Source: Francisella salimarina (GTDB taxonomy: Bacteria > Pseudomonadota > Gammaproteobacteria > Francisellales > Francisellaceae). Taken from it: DNA of 64,000 nucleotides. This document shows positions 47,179 through 58,204 of this stretch, in pieces. How positions within the stretch are numbered: the first letter of the stretch is position 1; each line of letters starts with the position of its first letter. Location of the stretch: NCBI RefSeq assembly GCF_007923265.1, contig NZ_VOJA01000001.1, forward strand, positions 124,001 to 188,000, given 5' to 3'. The notes below the pieces were generated by a model that saw nothing but the letters and a program-made list of their open reading frames with translations, searched no databases and was not told the DNA's origin. The position numbers were made by a program, and so were the translations under genes.

Positions 47179-47802
47179 TTACTTATTATCTTTTTTGTTA
47201 TCTAGTGAACCAGTACCACCCTCTACTACACCACTACTAGCAAATACTGAAAGGACTGTCAAAAATATGCATTTAATATCAAACCAAGTACTTTTGTATT
47301 TAACATAATCACCATCGAGCTTAGCTTTTTGAGCAATCGGCAACTCATCACGACCATTAATTTGCGCCCATCCAGTCAATCCAACAGGCACATCATTAGC
47401 TCCATACTTATCTCGCTCAGCGATCAAATCGTCTTGATTCCATAATGCAGGTCTTGGCCCAACAATACTCATTTCACCTTTTAGGATATTTATAATCTGA
47501 GGTAACTCATCTAGAGAGGTCTTTCTCAAAAAAGCACCAACTTTTGTAATGCACTTAGACGGATCTTGTAACATATGTGTCGGCATATCCTTAGGAGTAT
47601 CAACATACATCGTTCTAAACTTATATATATAAAAGAATTTCTTACCCTTACCATAGCGCTTTTGTTTAAAGAGTATTGGACCTTTTGAATCTTTTTTTAT
47701 CATTAATATAACAATCAAAAACACCGGACTTAAAAGAACCAGACCAACAAAAGACAAAACAATATCTAAAAATCTTTTTAGAAACCTATACAACATAACC
47801 AT
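47179..47802 (-). CDS. wbtB: Undecaprenyl-phosphate sugar phosphotransferase (WbtB, initiating enzyme)
   Basis: The 207-residue protein starts with one hydrophobic segment (LDIVLSFVGLVLLSPVFLIV) and has the WbaP/PglC-type catalytic blocks GPILFKQKRYGKGKKFFYIY, KFRTMYVDT, LRKTSLDELPQIINILKGEM and VGPRPAL. It moves a phospho-sugar (probably QuiNAc-1-P) onto undecaprenyl phosphate to start the glycan. It directly abuts wbtA. Confidence 0.92.
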   Translation of the reverse strand: MVMLYRFLKRFLDIVLSFVGLVLLSPVFLIVILMIKKDSKGPILFKQKRYGKGKKFFYIYKFRTMYVDTPKDMPTHMLQDPSKCITKVGAFLRKTSLDELPQIINILKGEMSIVGPRPALWNQDDLIAERDKYGANDVPVGLTGWAQINGRDELPIAQKAKLDGDYVKYKSTWFDIKCIFLTVLSVFASSGVVEGGTGSLDNKKDNK

Positions 47803-49545
47803 CTACCCATTCAATTTATGATCAAACTCTGGAACAATCTTCTTCAACAATTCTAACTGTTTATCTGGTTGTACTACAGACAATTCCTGAAGATTATTCT
47901 CTAACTCTTCAAAATCATAAAAAGTTCTCCTACCAATAAAAATATCTTTGTACTCAGTACTAATATCATTTTCATCAATAAGTAGCTCTTCATACAACTT
48001 TTCACCTGGACGCAGTCCTATTATTTCAATATTAATATCATCTCTACCTGATAGTTTAATAAACTGCTTAGCAAGATCCAGTATCTTGACAGGCTGACCC
48101 ATATCTAACACAAAAACCTCTGAGTTTTTGGCAATTGCACCAGCTTGCAATACCAATTCACAAGCCTCAGGAATAAGCATAAAATATCTTGTAATCTCTG
48201 GGTGAGTGACAGTAACAGGACCACCGTTTCGAATTTGTTCTTCAAATTTTGGTATAACACTACCACTACTACCTAACACATTGCCAAATCTAACAGCAGC
48301 AAGTTTGGTACTTTTTGAATCAACATTTTGTAAGTATAACTCGCAAACCCTTTTAGTAGCTCCCATAACATTAGTTGGGCGCACAGCTTTATCTGTAGAT
48401 ATCAAGATAAATGAGTCAACACCTGAATTAATAGCTAAGTCTATAGCATTTTTTGTGCCTAGAATATTATTTCTGATAGCCCGAGAGATATTCTCCTCTA
48501 CCAAAGGGACATGTTTATATGCCGCTGCATGAAAAACTATATTTGGCGAATATTTACTAAAAATTTTAACAAAAGACTCTCGATCACACACTGAGCATAG
48601 GACACTTTTGATATTATATCCATAACATTCTTCTGTAATCTTATATAAATTAAACTCGCTATGATCAAGTAAAACTATCTGTTTTGCCTCATACTTAATA
48701 CATTGTCTAACAATCTCAGAGCCTATACTGCCGCCAGCGCCTGTAACTAGGATAACTTTATCTTTGATAAATTTTGAGATAGATTTTTGATCAAGACTCT
48801 TAGAGTCCCTTGATAGAAGATCATATACTGAAACAGGCTTTAGCTGTGACATAAAACTTTCATCTTGAAGTACATCTTCAAGAGGAGGCATGATTCTAAT
48901 TTGATTAAAGTTTGATTCTAGTTTTTTATAAATTTTCTTAACTATATGATTAGCACTCTTAGGCAGTGCAACAACTAACAAGTCAAACCTTGAAGAACGT
49001 AGCTCTTTACGCAACTTCGAGCTTGATAAAACTCTCTTGCCATCAATACTTCTCTTTTGTAGCGCCTTATCATCATCAACAAAAAACTTGATACGATAAC
49101 CTGTCGCCGATAACTCTTGGGCTATTTTTGTTCCTGCTGCACCCGCTCCGTAAATAACAGCTGTTTTTGTTTTCTCTATTTGACTTCTATTAGTAAGATA
49201 CCAATAAAAATATACACTCAAATTAATTAAAAATACATAAGATAGAAACTCAGAGAAAATAAGCGCAAATCTAACCTGACCATAAAAAGCAAAAGCCACT
49301 ATAAAAAACACTGGAACATTAATAAACACCTTACGCAGAAAAGTCTTCTGTGTCGACTTACGCCAACTAGCCATGTAGTCACGCAGAAGTAAAAATGATG
49401 CTAAGCATCTCAAAAAAACAAGCGTAAGTAAAAAATATAGATTAACATCTTGCTTAAAAATATAAGAAGTCCAGTTAACAGTCACAATAGTCAGAACTAT
49501 AATCACTGCAAAATTAAGAACCCTCTTATCGTACAAATATTTCAT
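47803..49545 (-). CDS. wbtA: UDP-GlcNAc 4,6-dehydratase, FlaA1/CapD/WbpM-type (WbtA)
   Basis: The 580-residue protein has four N-terminal membrane helices (to about 120), a first Rossmann domain (VIYGAGAAGTKIAQEL), and the catalytic SDR domain with VTGAGGSIGSEIVRQC and ISTDKAVRPTNVMGATKR, where the usual Tyr of YxxxK is replaced by Met, as in large CapD/WbpM enzymes. It dehydrates UDP-GlcNAc to the 4-keto-6-deoxy sugar, giving QuiNAc after reduction. It is the first gene of the polysaccharide block. Confidence 0.94.
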   Translation of the reverse strand: MKYLYDKRVLNFAVIIVLTIVTVNWTSYIFKQDVNLYFLLTLVFLRCLASFLLLRDYMASWRKSTQKTFLRKVFINVPVFFIVAFAFYGQVRFALIFSEFLSYVFLINLSVYFYWYLTNRSQIEKTKTAVIYGAGAAGTKIAQELSATGYRIKFFVDDDKALQKRSIDGKRVLSSSKLRKELRSSRFDLLVVALPKSANHIVKKIYKKLESNFNQIRIMPPLEDVLQDESFMSQLKPVSVYDLLSRDSKSLDQKSISKFIKDKVILVTGAGGSIGSEIVRQCIKYEAKQIVLLDHSEFNLYKITEECYGYNIKSVLCSVCDRESFVKIFSKYSPNIVFHAAAYKHVPLVEENISRAIRNNILGTKNAIDLAINSGVDSFILISTDKAVRPTNVMGATKRVCELYLQNVDSKSTKLAAVRFGNVLGSSGSVIPKFEEQIRNGGPVTVTHPEITRYFMLIPEACELVLQAGAIAKNSEVFVLDMGQPVKILDLAKQFIKLSGRDDINIEIIGLRPGEKLYEELLIDENDISTEYKDIFIGRRTFYDFEELENNLQELSVVQPDKQLELLKKIVPEFDHKLNG

Positions 49546-49571
49546 AAAGCAAAAACAATACCTACAGTAAT

Positions 49572-49583
49572 TTAATTATATCA
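49572..49583 (-). promoter_or_regulatory. Predicted extended -10 promoter of wbtA
   Basis: The minus strand reads TGATATAATTAA, a perfect TG-N-TATAAT box, 27 bases before the wbtA ATG, in the 49-base gap after hrpA. No good -35 is seen. The same 12-mer lies upstream of cysD. Confidence 0.5.
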
Positions 49584-49594
49584 AAGTATCCCAA

Positions 49595-52500
49595 CTATAT
49601 CTCATTTATGTAAGCTAAAATTTTCTTATATGACACCGACTCGATGGTCTTAACATTCTGCAAATACCATGATATCCATAGCTCTTGTATTAAATTATAA
49701 ATTTTTACAACAACAAACTCACTTTTACCAATATGATTAGCTGTTATTTTTTTAGCCAATTTAGATCTTAGCTCATTAACTTCTATTTGATACCCTCTAT
49801 CTCTTTGGAGATTTAATTTAGCTTTGTCTAGCCTATTTTCTAAAGCTTGAAGATAATATTTATACCTCTGTAAAAACTCTACGGGTTGAGATATATAATC
49901 ATCTGTAAAAAGCTTAGTAAACTCATGCCTAACATCTGTGAAAAGCTCGATAAAATTAAGTGGTATTTTCTTAATATTAAGTTTTTTTTCAAGCTGCAAC
50001 TTAAACTTTGTTATTTCTAAAAGCAATGCTTCAACTTTGGTTTTATTTAAAGCAAAGTTCTCCATCCCCAAAGCATAGAATTTTTCAAAATCTGCTTTGG
50101 TATATGGCAATTCGATATTATCAAAAAAACTCAAATCTATAGTTTTATCAACCACATTATCTTTTGAGTCACTTAGCTTCAATGACATTGATAAGCTTGT
50201 TAGGTCATTACTTTTGATATTTTTTGATAACTGATTCTGTAAGCGTAGTTTAATTAACCTTTTCAAAGACTTTTGCATACATAGCTTAGCCTCATCAAGT
50301 GTTGCCTTATAAGATAGCTTCACGCCATCTTTATACTCCTCCAAACAATTATAGACTTTGACCGTTATGCCGTACTCTTTGATTTGACTAGTCATTGTGA
50401 TATCTGCAAAATCCCAATAATAATAAACCATCTCATCAACTTCTTGGCTTGGTTTAGCTACAAGATTTTTAAGCTTTTGCTTTAATATATAAATATCCTT
50501 ACCAACAGCTAGTGTTTTACCTTGCTCATCAACAACTTTTACATTCAGCACAAGATGTTTCTCCAACTCCTCATCCTGCCACACTGTCTCATCTACCACA
50601 AAACCTACTATTCGCGTAATATGTTTAGCAATAATAGACTTCAAAGGAGAGTATCTATCCTTATCAAAATCTATTGATTCAAATATAGCTTGAGCATAAG
50701 TTGGCACTGGCACACAATTTTTGCGAATATTTTTTGGTAAAGCACGTAACAAAGCGACAATCTTGTCATACAAAAAACCATACACCCCCCACTCCAAAAC
50801 AGCAGGATTTATATCATTGATAAAAACTATTGGTACAGTAACTGTTACACCATCCCTCTCATCCAATGGGTCAAAGTGATATTCTAATGGCAAATGCATA
50901 TCTGCGATAGTTAAGACATCAGGAAACTTCTGTTGCGTAATTTCTTTAGCATCATGCTGCATTAGACTTTCTATATCAAAGATAAAGCCCTTTTGCTGCT
51001 CTTTTGTGACCGACTTTAACCATTTGTCAAATGTTGCACCACTACAAACATCATCTGGGATAAAGCTATCATAATGTGCAAACATTACCTCTTCATCAAC
51101 CAAAATATCTTTTCGGCGTGATTTGTTTTCGAGCTCTTCAACTTGATTTATAAGCTTGAGATTTTGCTGATAGAAATACACTTTAGAATCAAAGTCACCT
51201 CTTACAAGAGCTTCTCGAATGAATATTTCTCTAGCCTCTTGAGGATTTATCTTAGAGTATTGCACAGATCTTTTTGAAACTATCTCTAAGCCATAAAGCG
51301 TAATTCTTTCATTGACTACAACAGCTCTACGCTTTTTGCTCCAAACAGGCTCATCATAATGTTTTTTTATAAGATGCACTGCTAAGCTCTCTAACCATTC
51401 AGGCTCTATTTTTGCAACATTCCGAGCGTATGTCTTGGTAGTTTCAACTATTTCCGATGAAAGTAACCACTTTGGCTTTGCCTTAAACTGAGAAGACCCA
51501 GGGAATATAAAAAACTTAAGCCCTCTAGCTCCTATATACTCAGCATTTTCATAATTAAATCCAATGTTACTCAAAAATCCACTGGCTATGGCTTTGTGTA
51601 GGTTTTCATAATCAAGCTTTTCATTTGACGATAATTTCCATTTAAACTGGTGAACAACTTCAACAATTTGTCGATAAATATCATTCCACTCATTAAATCT
51701 AACAGGTGAAATAAAATTCTTTTTAAAATATTCTTTTTTTTCTCTATTTGATAAACCTTTTAAATCAGAGTTTAGTCTATTTGCCAAATTTAAAATCGCT
51801 ATGAAATCAGAAGATTTATCTTTATCAACATTGTGTTTTTCATCAGCTTTTTGCTGAAAATTCAGAGGTCTCTCACGCGGGTCCTGTACACTTAAAAAGC
51901 TAACAATGGAGACAATCTCTCTAAGAGTATTTTGTCTATGACCTTCTATAACTATTTTTGCCAACTTAGGATCTAATGGCATAATTGCCATTTTGATACC
52001 ATCATCAGTAATTTTAGGCTTTGAATAATTAAGCTCGGAAATAGCTCGTAATTCAAACAAGAGTTTAAAGCCATCTTTAATAAATCTGGAGTCTGGAGAA
52101 TCTATAAATGGAAAATCTTGAATACTTCCTAGCTTTAAAAACAACATCTGCAAGATAACAGATGCCAAATTTGTCCGAAGTATCTCAGGGTCAGTATATT
52201 CTTTACGATTATTAAAATCTTCCTCACTATATAAACGTACGCAAACACCAGCTGATAATCTACCACATCGACCGGCTCTTTGATTAGCACTTGCTTGAGA
52301 AATTTTCTCTATCGGTAGGCGTTGCACCTTGGTGCGATAGCTATATCTACTTATTCGCGCTAAGCCTGAATCTATCACATATTTTATGCGTGGCACTGTC
52401 AGAGATGTTTCAGCAACATTGGTTGCTAAGATAACCCTACGTACAGAACCCTCTGGGTTGAATATTTTGCTTTGATCTTTATTTGATAATCTCGAAAACA

Positions 52501-53395
52501 AAGGCAAAACCTCTGTAAATCTAAGATCTTGTTTGTTTAAATATGCTAATGTTTCATGGATATCTCTTTCTGTAGGCAAAAAGACTAAAACGTCTCCTCT
52601 GCCAAGCTCATCAAGAGCATACAATATTCTCTCTTGTAATGAAAACTCTTCAAAATCCTCATCATTTTGATAACGGATTTCAACAGGGTATGTTCTACCA
52701 CTAATTGTAATATCTTTAGCATTCTGAAAATAATCTATAAACTTTTGATGATCTATAGTTGCTGAGGTAATGATTACTTTTAAATCAGGTCTATATGGTA
52801 GTATCTTTTTTATACAACCAAGTAGAAAGTCAATATTTAAACTTCTTTCATGAGCCTCATCAATAATAATAACCTCATATTGAGATAAAAACTTATCATT
52901 CTTGATTTCAGATAGTAGCACACCATCTGTCATTACTTTGATTAAAGTATTTTCAGAAGTTTGATCTGAAAAACGTATTTTAAAAGATACTTTTGATTGA
53001 TCACCAATCTCAGTAGCGACTCTACTAGCAATAGATCTAGCCGCAAGTCTTCTTGGTTGAGTATGTCCAATTAATCCGCGTTTGCCTAGCCCTAAATCAA
53101 GACATATCTTAGGTAATTGTGTTGACTTACCAGAACCAGTCTCTCCTGCTACAACAATAACTTGATTATCTTGTATAAGCTTTTTTATATCATCAACTTT
53201 TTCAGCAACAGGAAGATCCGGATAAGTTATCTTAGGCAAAACCTTTTGGCTAGCTTGCTCAGCCAAAAGCTGCAAATCATTCAGTACTTGCTGTCTTGGA
53301 AGCTTGTTATTTTTTATAGCTGATATAAATTTACCACGAAGCTTAGTTGGTATCTGATTAAGATAATCATTAAATAAAGTTTTATTCGTATTCAT
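49595..53395 (-). CDS. hrpA: ATP-dependent RNA helicase HrpA
   Basis: The 1266-residue DEAH helicase has Walker A GETGSGKST at about 80-88, DEAH in IIDEAHERSLNIDFLL, SAT as ITSATIDHQKF and motif VI QRAGRCGRL. A long C-terminal region with HrpA-type OB-fold/DUF3418 follows. It is slightly shorter than E. coli HrpA (about 1300). It acts in mRNA processing and rescue of stalled or colliding ribosomes. Its ATG lies one base after the stop of a small membrane protein gene. Confidence 0.96.
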   Translation of the reverse strand: MNTNKTLFNDYLNQIPTKLRGKFISAIKNNKLPRQQVLNDLQLLAEQASQKVLPKITYPDLPVAEKVDDIKKLIQDNQVIVVAGETGSGKSTQLPKICLDLGLGKRGLIGHTQPRRLAARSIASRVATEIGDQSKVSFKIRFSDQTSENTLIKVMTDGVLLSEIKNDKFLSQYEVIIIDEAHERSLNIDFLLGCIKKILPYRPDLKVIITSATIDHQKFIDYFQNAKDITISGRTYPVEIRYQNDEDFEEFSLQERILYALDELGRGDVLVFLPTERDIHETLAYLNKQDLRFTEVLPLFSRLSNKDQSKIFNPEGSVRRVILATNVAETSLTVPRIKYVIDSGLARISRYSYRTKVQRLPIEKISQASANQRAGRCGRLSAGVCVRLYSEEDFNNRKEYTDPEILRTNLASVILQMLFLKLGSIQDFPFIDSPDSRFIKDGFKLLFELRAISELNYSKPKITDDGIKMAIMPLDPKLAKIVIEGHRQNTLREIVSIVSFLSVQDPRERPLNFQQKADEKHNVDKDKSSDFIAILNLANRLNSDLKGLSNREKKEYFKKNFISPVRFNEWNDIYRQIVEVVHQFKWKLSSNEKLDYENLHKAIASGFLSNIGFNYENAEYIGARGLKFFIFPGSSQFKAKPKWLLSSEIVETTKTYARNVAKIEPEWLESLAVHLIKKHYDEPVWSKKRRAVVVNERITLYGLEIVSKRSVQYSKINPQEAREIFIREALVRGDFDSKVYFYQQNLKLINQVEELENKSRRKDILVDEEVMFAHYDSFIPDDVCSGATFDKWLKSVTKEQQKGFIFDIESLMQHDAKEITQQKFPDVLTIADMHLPLEYHFDPLDERDGVTVTVPIVFINDINPAVLEWGVYGFLYDKIVALLRALPKNIRKNCVPVPTYAQAIFESIDFDKDRYSPLKSIIAKHITRIVGFVVDETVWQDEELEKHLVLNVKVVDEQGKTLAVGKDIYILKQKLKNLVAKPSQEVDEMVYYYWDFADITMTSQIKEYGITVKVYNCLEEYKDGVKLSYKATLDEAKLCMQKSLKRLIKLRLQNQLSKNIKSNDLTSLSMSLKLSDSKDNVVDKTIDLSFFDNIELPYTKADFEKFYALGMENFALNKTKVEALLLEITKFKLQLEKKLNIKKIPLNFIELFTDVRHEFTKLFTDDYISQPVEFLQRYKYYLQALENRLDKAKLNLQRDRGYQIEVNELRSKLAKKITANHIGKSEFVVVKIYNLIQELWISWYLQNVKTIESVSYKKILAYINEI

Positions 53396-53396
53396 G

Positions 53397-53573
53397 CTAC
53401 TGCATTAAACGCTTCTTGATACCTGTAACTTTTAGAATCTTATTAATTAATCTCATAAAAATCATCACGACCCTACTCACAAGTACAAAAATAGCCAAAA
53501 ATAATAAAACTAATATATCTTTAAAAATATTCCAAAAAAGCTCTGATAACGATAATAGCGTTTTAAATTTCAT
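53397..53573 (-). CDS. Small hydrophobic membrane protein of 58 residues (unrecognised)
   Basis: ATG 53573 to TAG 53399-53397 encodes 58 residues with one strong membrane segment (about 20-40, DILVLLFLAIFVLVSRVVMI) and basic ends (MKFKTLL...; ...GIKKRLMQ). The stop is one base before the hrpA ATG, a spacing that suggests co-translation. I do not recognise the family. The Shine-Dalgarno is poor, so the call depends on coding-like composition and the tight join. Confidence 0.55.
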   Translation of the reverse strand: MKFKTLLSLSELFWNIFKDILVLLFLAIFVLVSRVVMIFMRLINKILKVTGIKKRLMQ

Positions 53574-53648
53574 AATTTTATGGTAGAAATTGCATATTCT
53601 TAGTAAAGAATTATACCATGAATAAGAAATAATTGACTTAATAAAGGA

Positions 53649-55904
<2,256 letters not shown>

Positions 55905-55915
55905 CTAACACAAAA

Positions 55916-56263
55916 CTAGTACGTATTTAATATTTCTTGTATTTTCTCGTCAGACCTTGCCACTACAGCAAAGTCATTGTGTTCAATAATCGGTCGCTCT
56001 AATAACTTAGGATTGCTAGCTACTATTTGTATGAGCTCATCATTGGTGAATTCACCATCTTTAAAGTTCTCTTTCCAAATAGCTTCTTTAGTACGAATGA
56101 TATCTGTTATAGAAAGTTTCAATTTTGCTAATAATTCTTCGATCTCTTTTACTGTCAAAGGATTATCTAAATATAAATGAGTATCATAATTGATACTGTT
56201 TTGATCCAAAACTTGCTTTGCTTGACGTGATTTTGAACATTTTGGATTATGATAAATTTTCAT
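55916..56263 (-). CDS. arsC: ArsC/Spx-family thioredoxin-fold protein (arsenate reductase-like)
   Basis: The 115-residue protein begins MKIYHNPKCSKSRQA with one active-site cysteine (C9) and has LLERPIIEHNDFAVVARSDEKI, fitting glutaredoxin-coupled ArsC/YfgD proteins. Arsenate reduction is the annotated activity, but many members lack it. The gene is 50 bases upstream of icd on the same strand and divergent from fadD. Confidence 0.85.
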   Translation of the reverse strand: MKIYHNPKCSKSRQAKQVLDQNSINYDTHLYLDNPLTVKEIEELLAKLKLSITDIIRTKEAIWKENFKDGEFTNDELIQIVASNPKLLERPIIEHNDFAVVARSDEKIQEILNTY

Positions 56264-56479
56264 AAAAATAGTGATTCAATTAACGTTATCATTATTATAA
56301 ATTACATTGGTGTATAAATCATAAAAATAATCGATTAAGAATGATTATTATATAAATACGCTCAAATAACATATAATATTTAACTATAAATTATATTAAT
56401 TTATAAGAAATACATTGGAGTGCAAGAATAGTATAAAGATAATAAAAACAACCAAATTATAAGATATCAGGAGGTCTTT
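56264..56479. promoter_or_regulatory. Divergent arsC / fadD control region
   Basis: The 216-base AT-rich gap has a seven-base inverted repeat AATAATC (56326-56332) / GATTATT (56343-56349), just before a TATAAA box at 56351-56356. Another TATAAT is at 56372-56377. Two ACATTGG words lie at 56304-56310 and 56412-56418, and its complement recurs upstream of fadB. A fatty-acid regulator site is possible but unproven. AGGAGG (56469-56474) is the fadD ribosome site. Confidence 0.35.
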
Positions 56480-58174
56480 ATGATCACTAAGCCATGGACA
56501 AAAAACTATCCCGACAAGGTTCCTCTGAATATAGATATCCCTAATATTACTCTAAAAGATATGCTTGAAAAAGCTACTAAAAGCTTCAACGATAAAAATG
56601 CCCTTAGCTGTCACGGTGAAAAACTAACTTTTGACGAGATTAACAGCTATTCTGATAAATTCGCAGGATTCTTACAAAACAAATGGAAATTACAAAAAGG
56701 TGACCATATTGCCATTATGCTGCCTAATTTATTACAGTTCCCAATTGTTATTTTCGGTTTGGTAAAACTTGGTTGTGCTTTTGTAAATATAAACCCACTA
56801 TATACAAGTAGAGAAGTCAAAGGAATCCTACAAGATTCAAAAGCTAAAGGCGTAATTGTATTATCCGGACTTGCGCATAATGTCGAAGCTATAGCTGATG
56901 AGTGTGAAGATCTAAAATATAAAATGGTTACAGATATTTCTGATCTTTATCCTACTCCAAAAAAACAAATAATCTCCTTTGTAGTAAAATATATCAAAGG
57001 TATGAAAGATAAATACTCAAAAGATAAGTTTGATACATTTACAGATGCTCTAAAATCAGACTACACTCCAGACTATACAAGTATTGAATTAAAGTCTGAT
57101 GATATAGCCGCACTTCAATACTCTAGTGGTACAACAGGTACACCTAAAGGCACAATACTTCTACATAGAAATATTGTTGCAAATATCTATCAAGTAAAAG
57201 CTTGGACAGAAGGGTTTGATATCGAGCTCAGTGAACAAATTGTCTTAACTGCCCTACCGATTTATCATATATTTAGCTTAACTGCTAATCTATTTCTTTT
57301 TTACTGTTCTGGAGCCTTTCAAATACTTATACCTAACCCTAAAGATATCAAAAGCTTAGTTGCTGAAATGAGAAAAAGTAATTTCTCAACTATATTTGCT
57401 GTAAATACTCTTTATATTGCTCTATTAAACGATAAAAAATTTAGACAAAGTAAGTTCCCTAATTTTAAGCTCTCAATAAGTGGCGGCATGCCAACTTCTG
57501 AAGCTGTAGCTAAAGAATGGAAAAAAATCACAGGTGTAAATATTAAAGAGGGTTATGGTCTATCAGAAATGTCGCCTGTCGTAACTGTAAACTCTTTACT
57601 TGAGGAAGATTTCAGTGGTAGTGTTGGATTTCCACTGCCGAATACTGATATCAAAATTTACGATGATAAAGGTAATGAGTTACCACAAGGTGAAACAGGA
57701 GAGATATGGGTGGCAGGCCCACAAAAGTCACCGGGATTCTGGAGTCTTCCAGAGATTAATAGAGAGCACTTCACTGAGGATGGTTGGCTTAAAACTGGCG
57801 ATATGGGCTATCTTGATGAGCAAGGTCGCCTAGTAATATCAGGACGCATTAAACACATGATTATCGTCTCAGGCTTTAATGTTTTTCCTAAAGAAGTTGA
57901 ATTAGTATTAACTGAAAAAGAAGAGATTGAGGATGCAGCAGTTATCAAAGGGCACTCTAACGAAACAGGTGAAATGCCAGTTGCTTTTGTTGTACTAAAA
58001 AATGACAAAAAACTTACTGAAAGAGAAATTTTTAAATACTGTGAAACTAAATTAGCTCATTATAAATTACCTAGAAAAATAATCTTCATAGATGAGTTAC
58101 CTAAAAATACTGTTGGAAAAATAGATGTAAATGCATTACAAAAAGAATATGCTGAAAAATATGAAAATAAATAA
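56480..58174 (+). CDS. fadD: Long-chain fatty acid-CoA ligase
   Basis: The 564-residue ANL-family enzyme is close in length to E. coli FadD (561). It has the P-loop-like YSSGTTGTPKG at about 214-224, GYGLSEMSPV, and the hinge region GRIKHMIIVSGFNVFP and catalytic K in PKNTVGKIDVNAL. It activates fatty acids with ATP and CoA at the inner face of the membrane. AGGAGG is six bases upstream. It is first in the fad operon. Confidence 0.95.
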   Translation: MITKPWTKNYPDKVPLNIDIPNITLKDMLEKATKSFNDKNALSCHGEKLTFDEINSYSDKFAGFLQNKWKLQKGDHIAIMLPNLLQFPIVIFGLVKLGCAFVNINPLYTSREVKGILQDSKAKGVIVLSGLAHNVEAIADECEDLKYKMVTDISDLYPTPKKQIISFVVKYIKGMKDKYSKDKFDTFTDALKSDYTPDYTSIELKSDDIAALQYSSGTTGTPKGTILLHRNIVANIYQVKAWTEGFDIELSEQIVLTALPIYHIFSLTANLFLFYCSGAFQILIPNPKDIKSLVAEMRKSNFSTIFAVNTLYIALLNDKKFRQSKFPNFKLSISGGMPTSEAVAKEWKKITGVNIKEGYGLSEMSPVVTVNSLLEEDFSGSVGFPLPNTDIKIYDDKGNELPQGETGEIWVAGPQKSPGFWSLPEINREHFTEDGWLKTGDMGYLDEQGRLVISGRIKHMIIVSGFNVFPKEVELVLTEKEEIEDAAVIKGHSNETGEMPVAFVVLKNDKKLTEREIFKYCETKLAHYKLPRKIIFIDELPKNTVGKIDVNALQKEYAEKYENK

Positions 58175-58204
58175 CTAAACAGCTTTTTGCTTAAGGAGCT
58201 AAAG

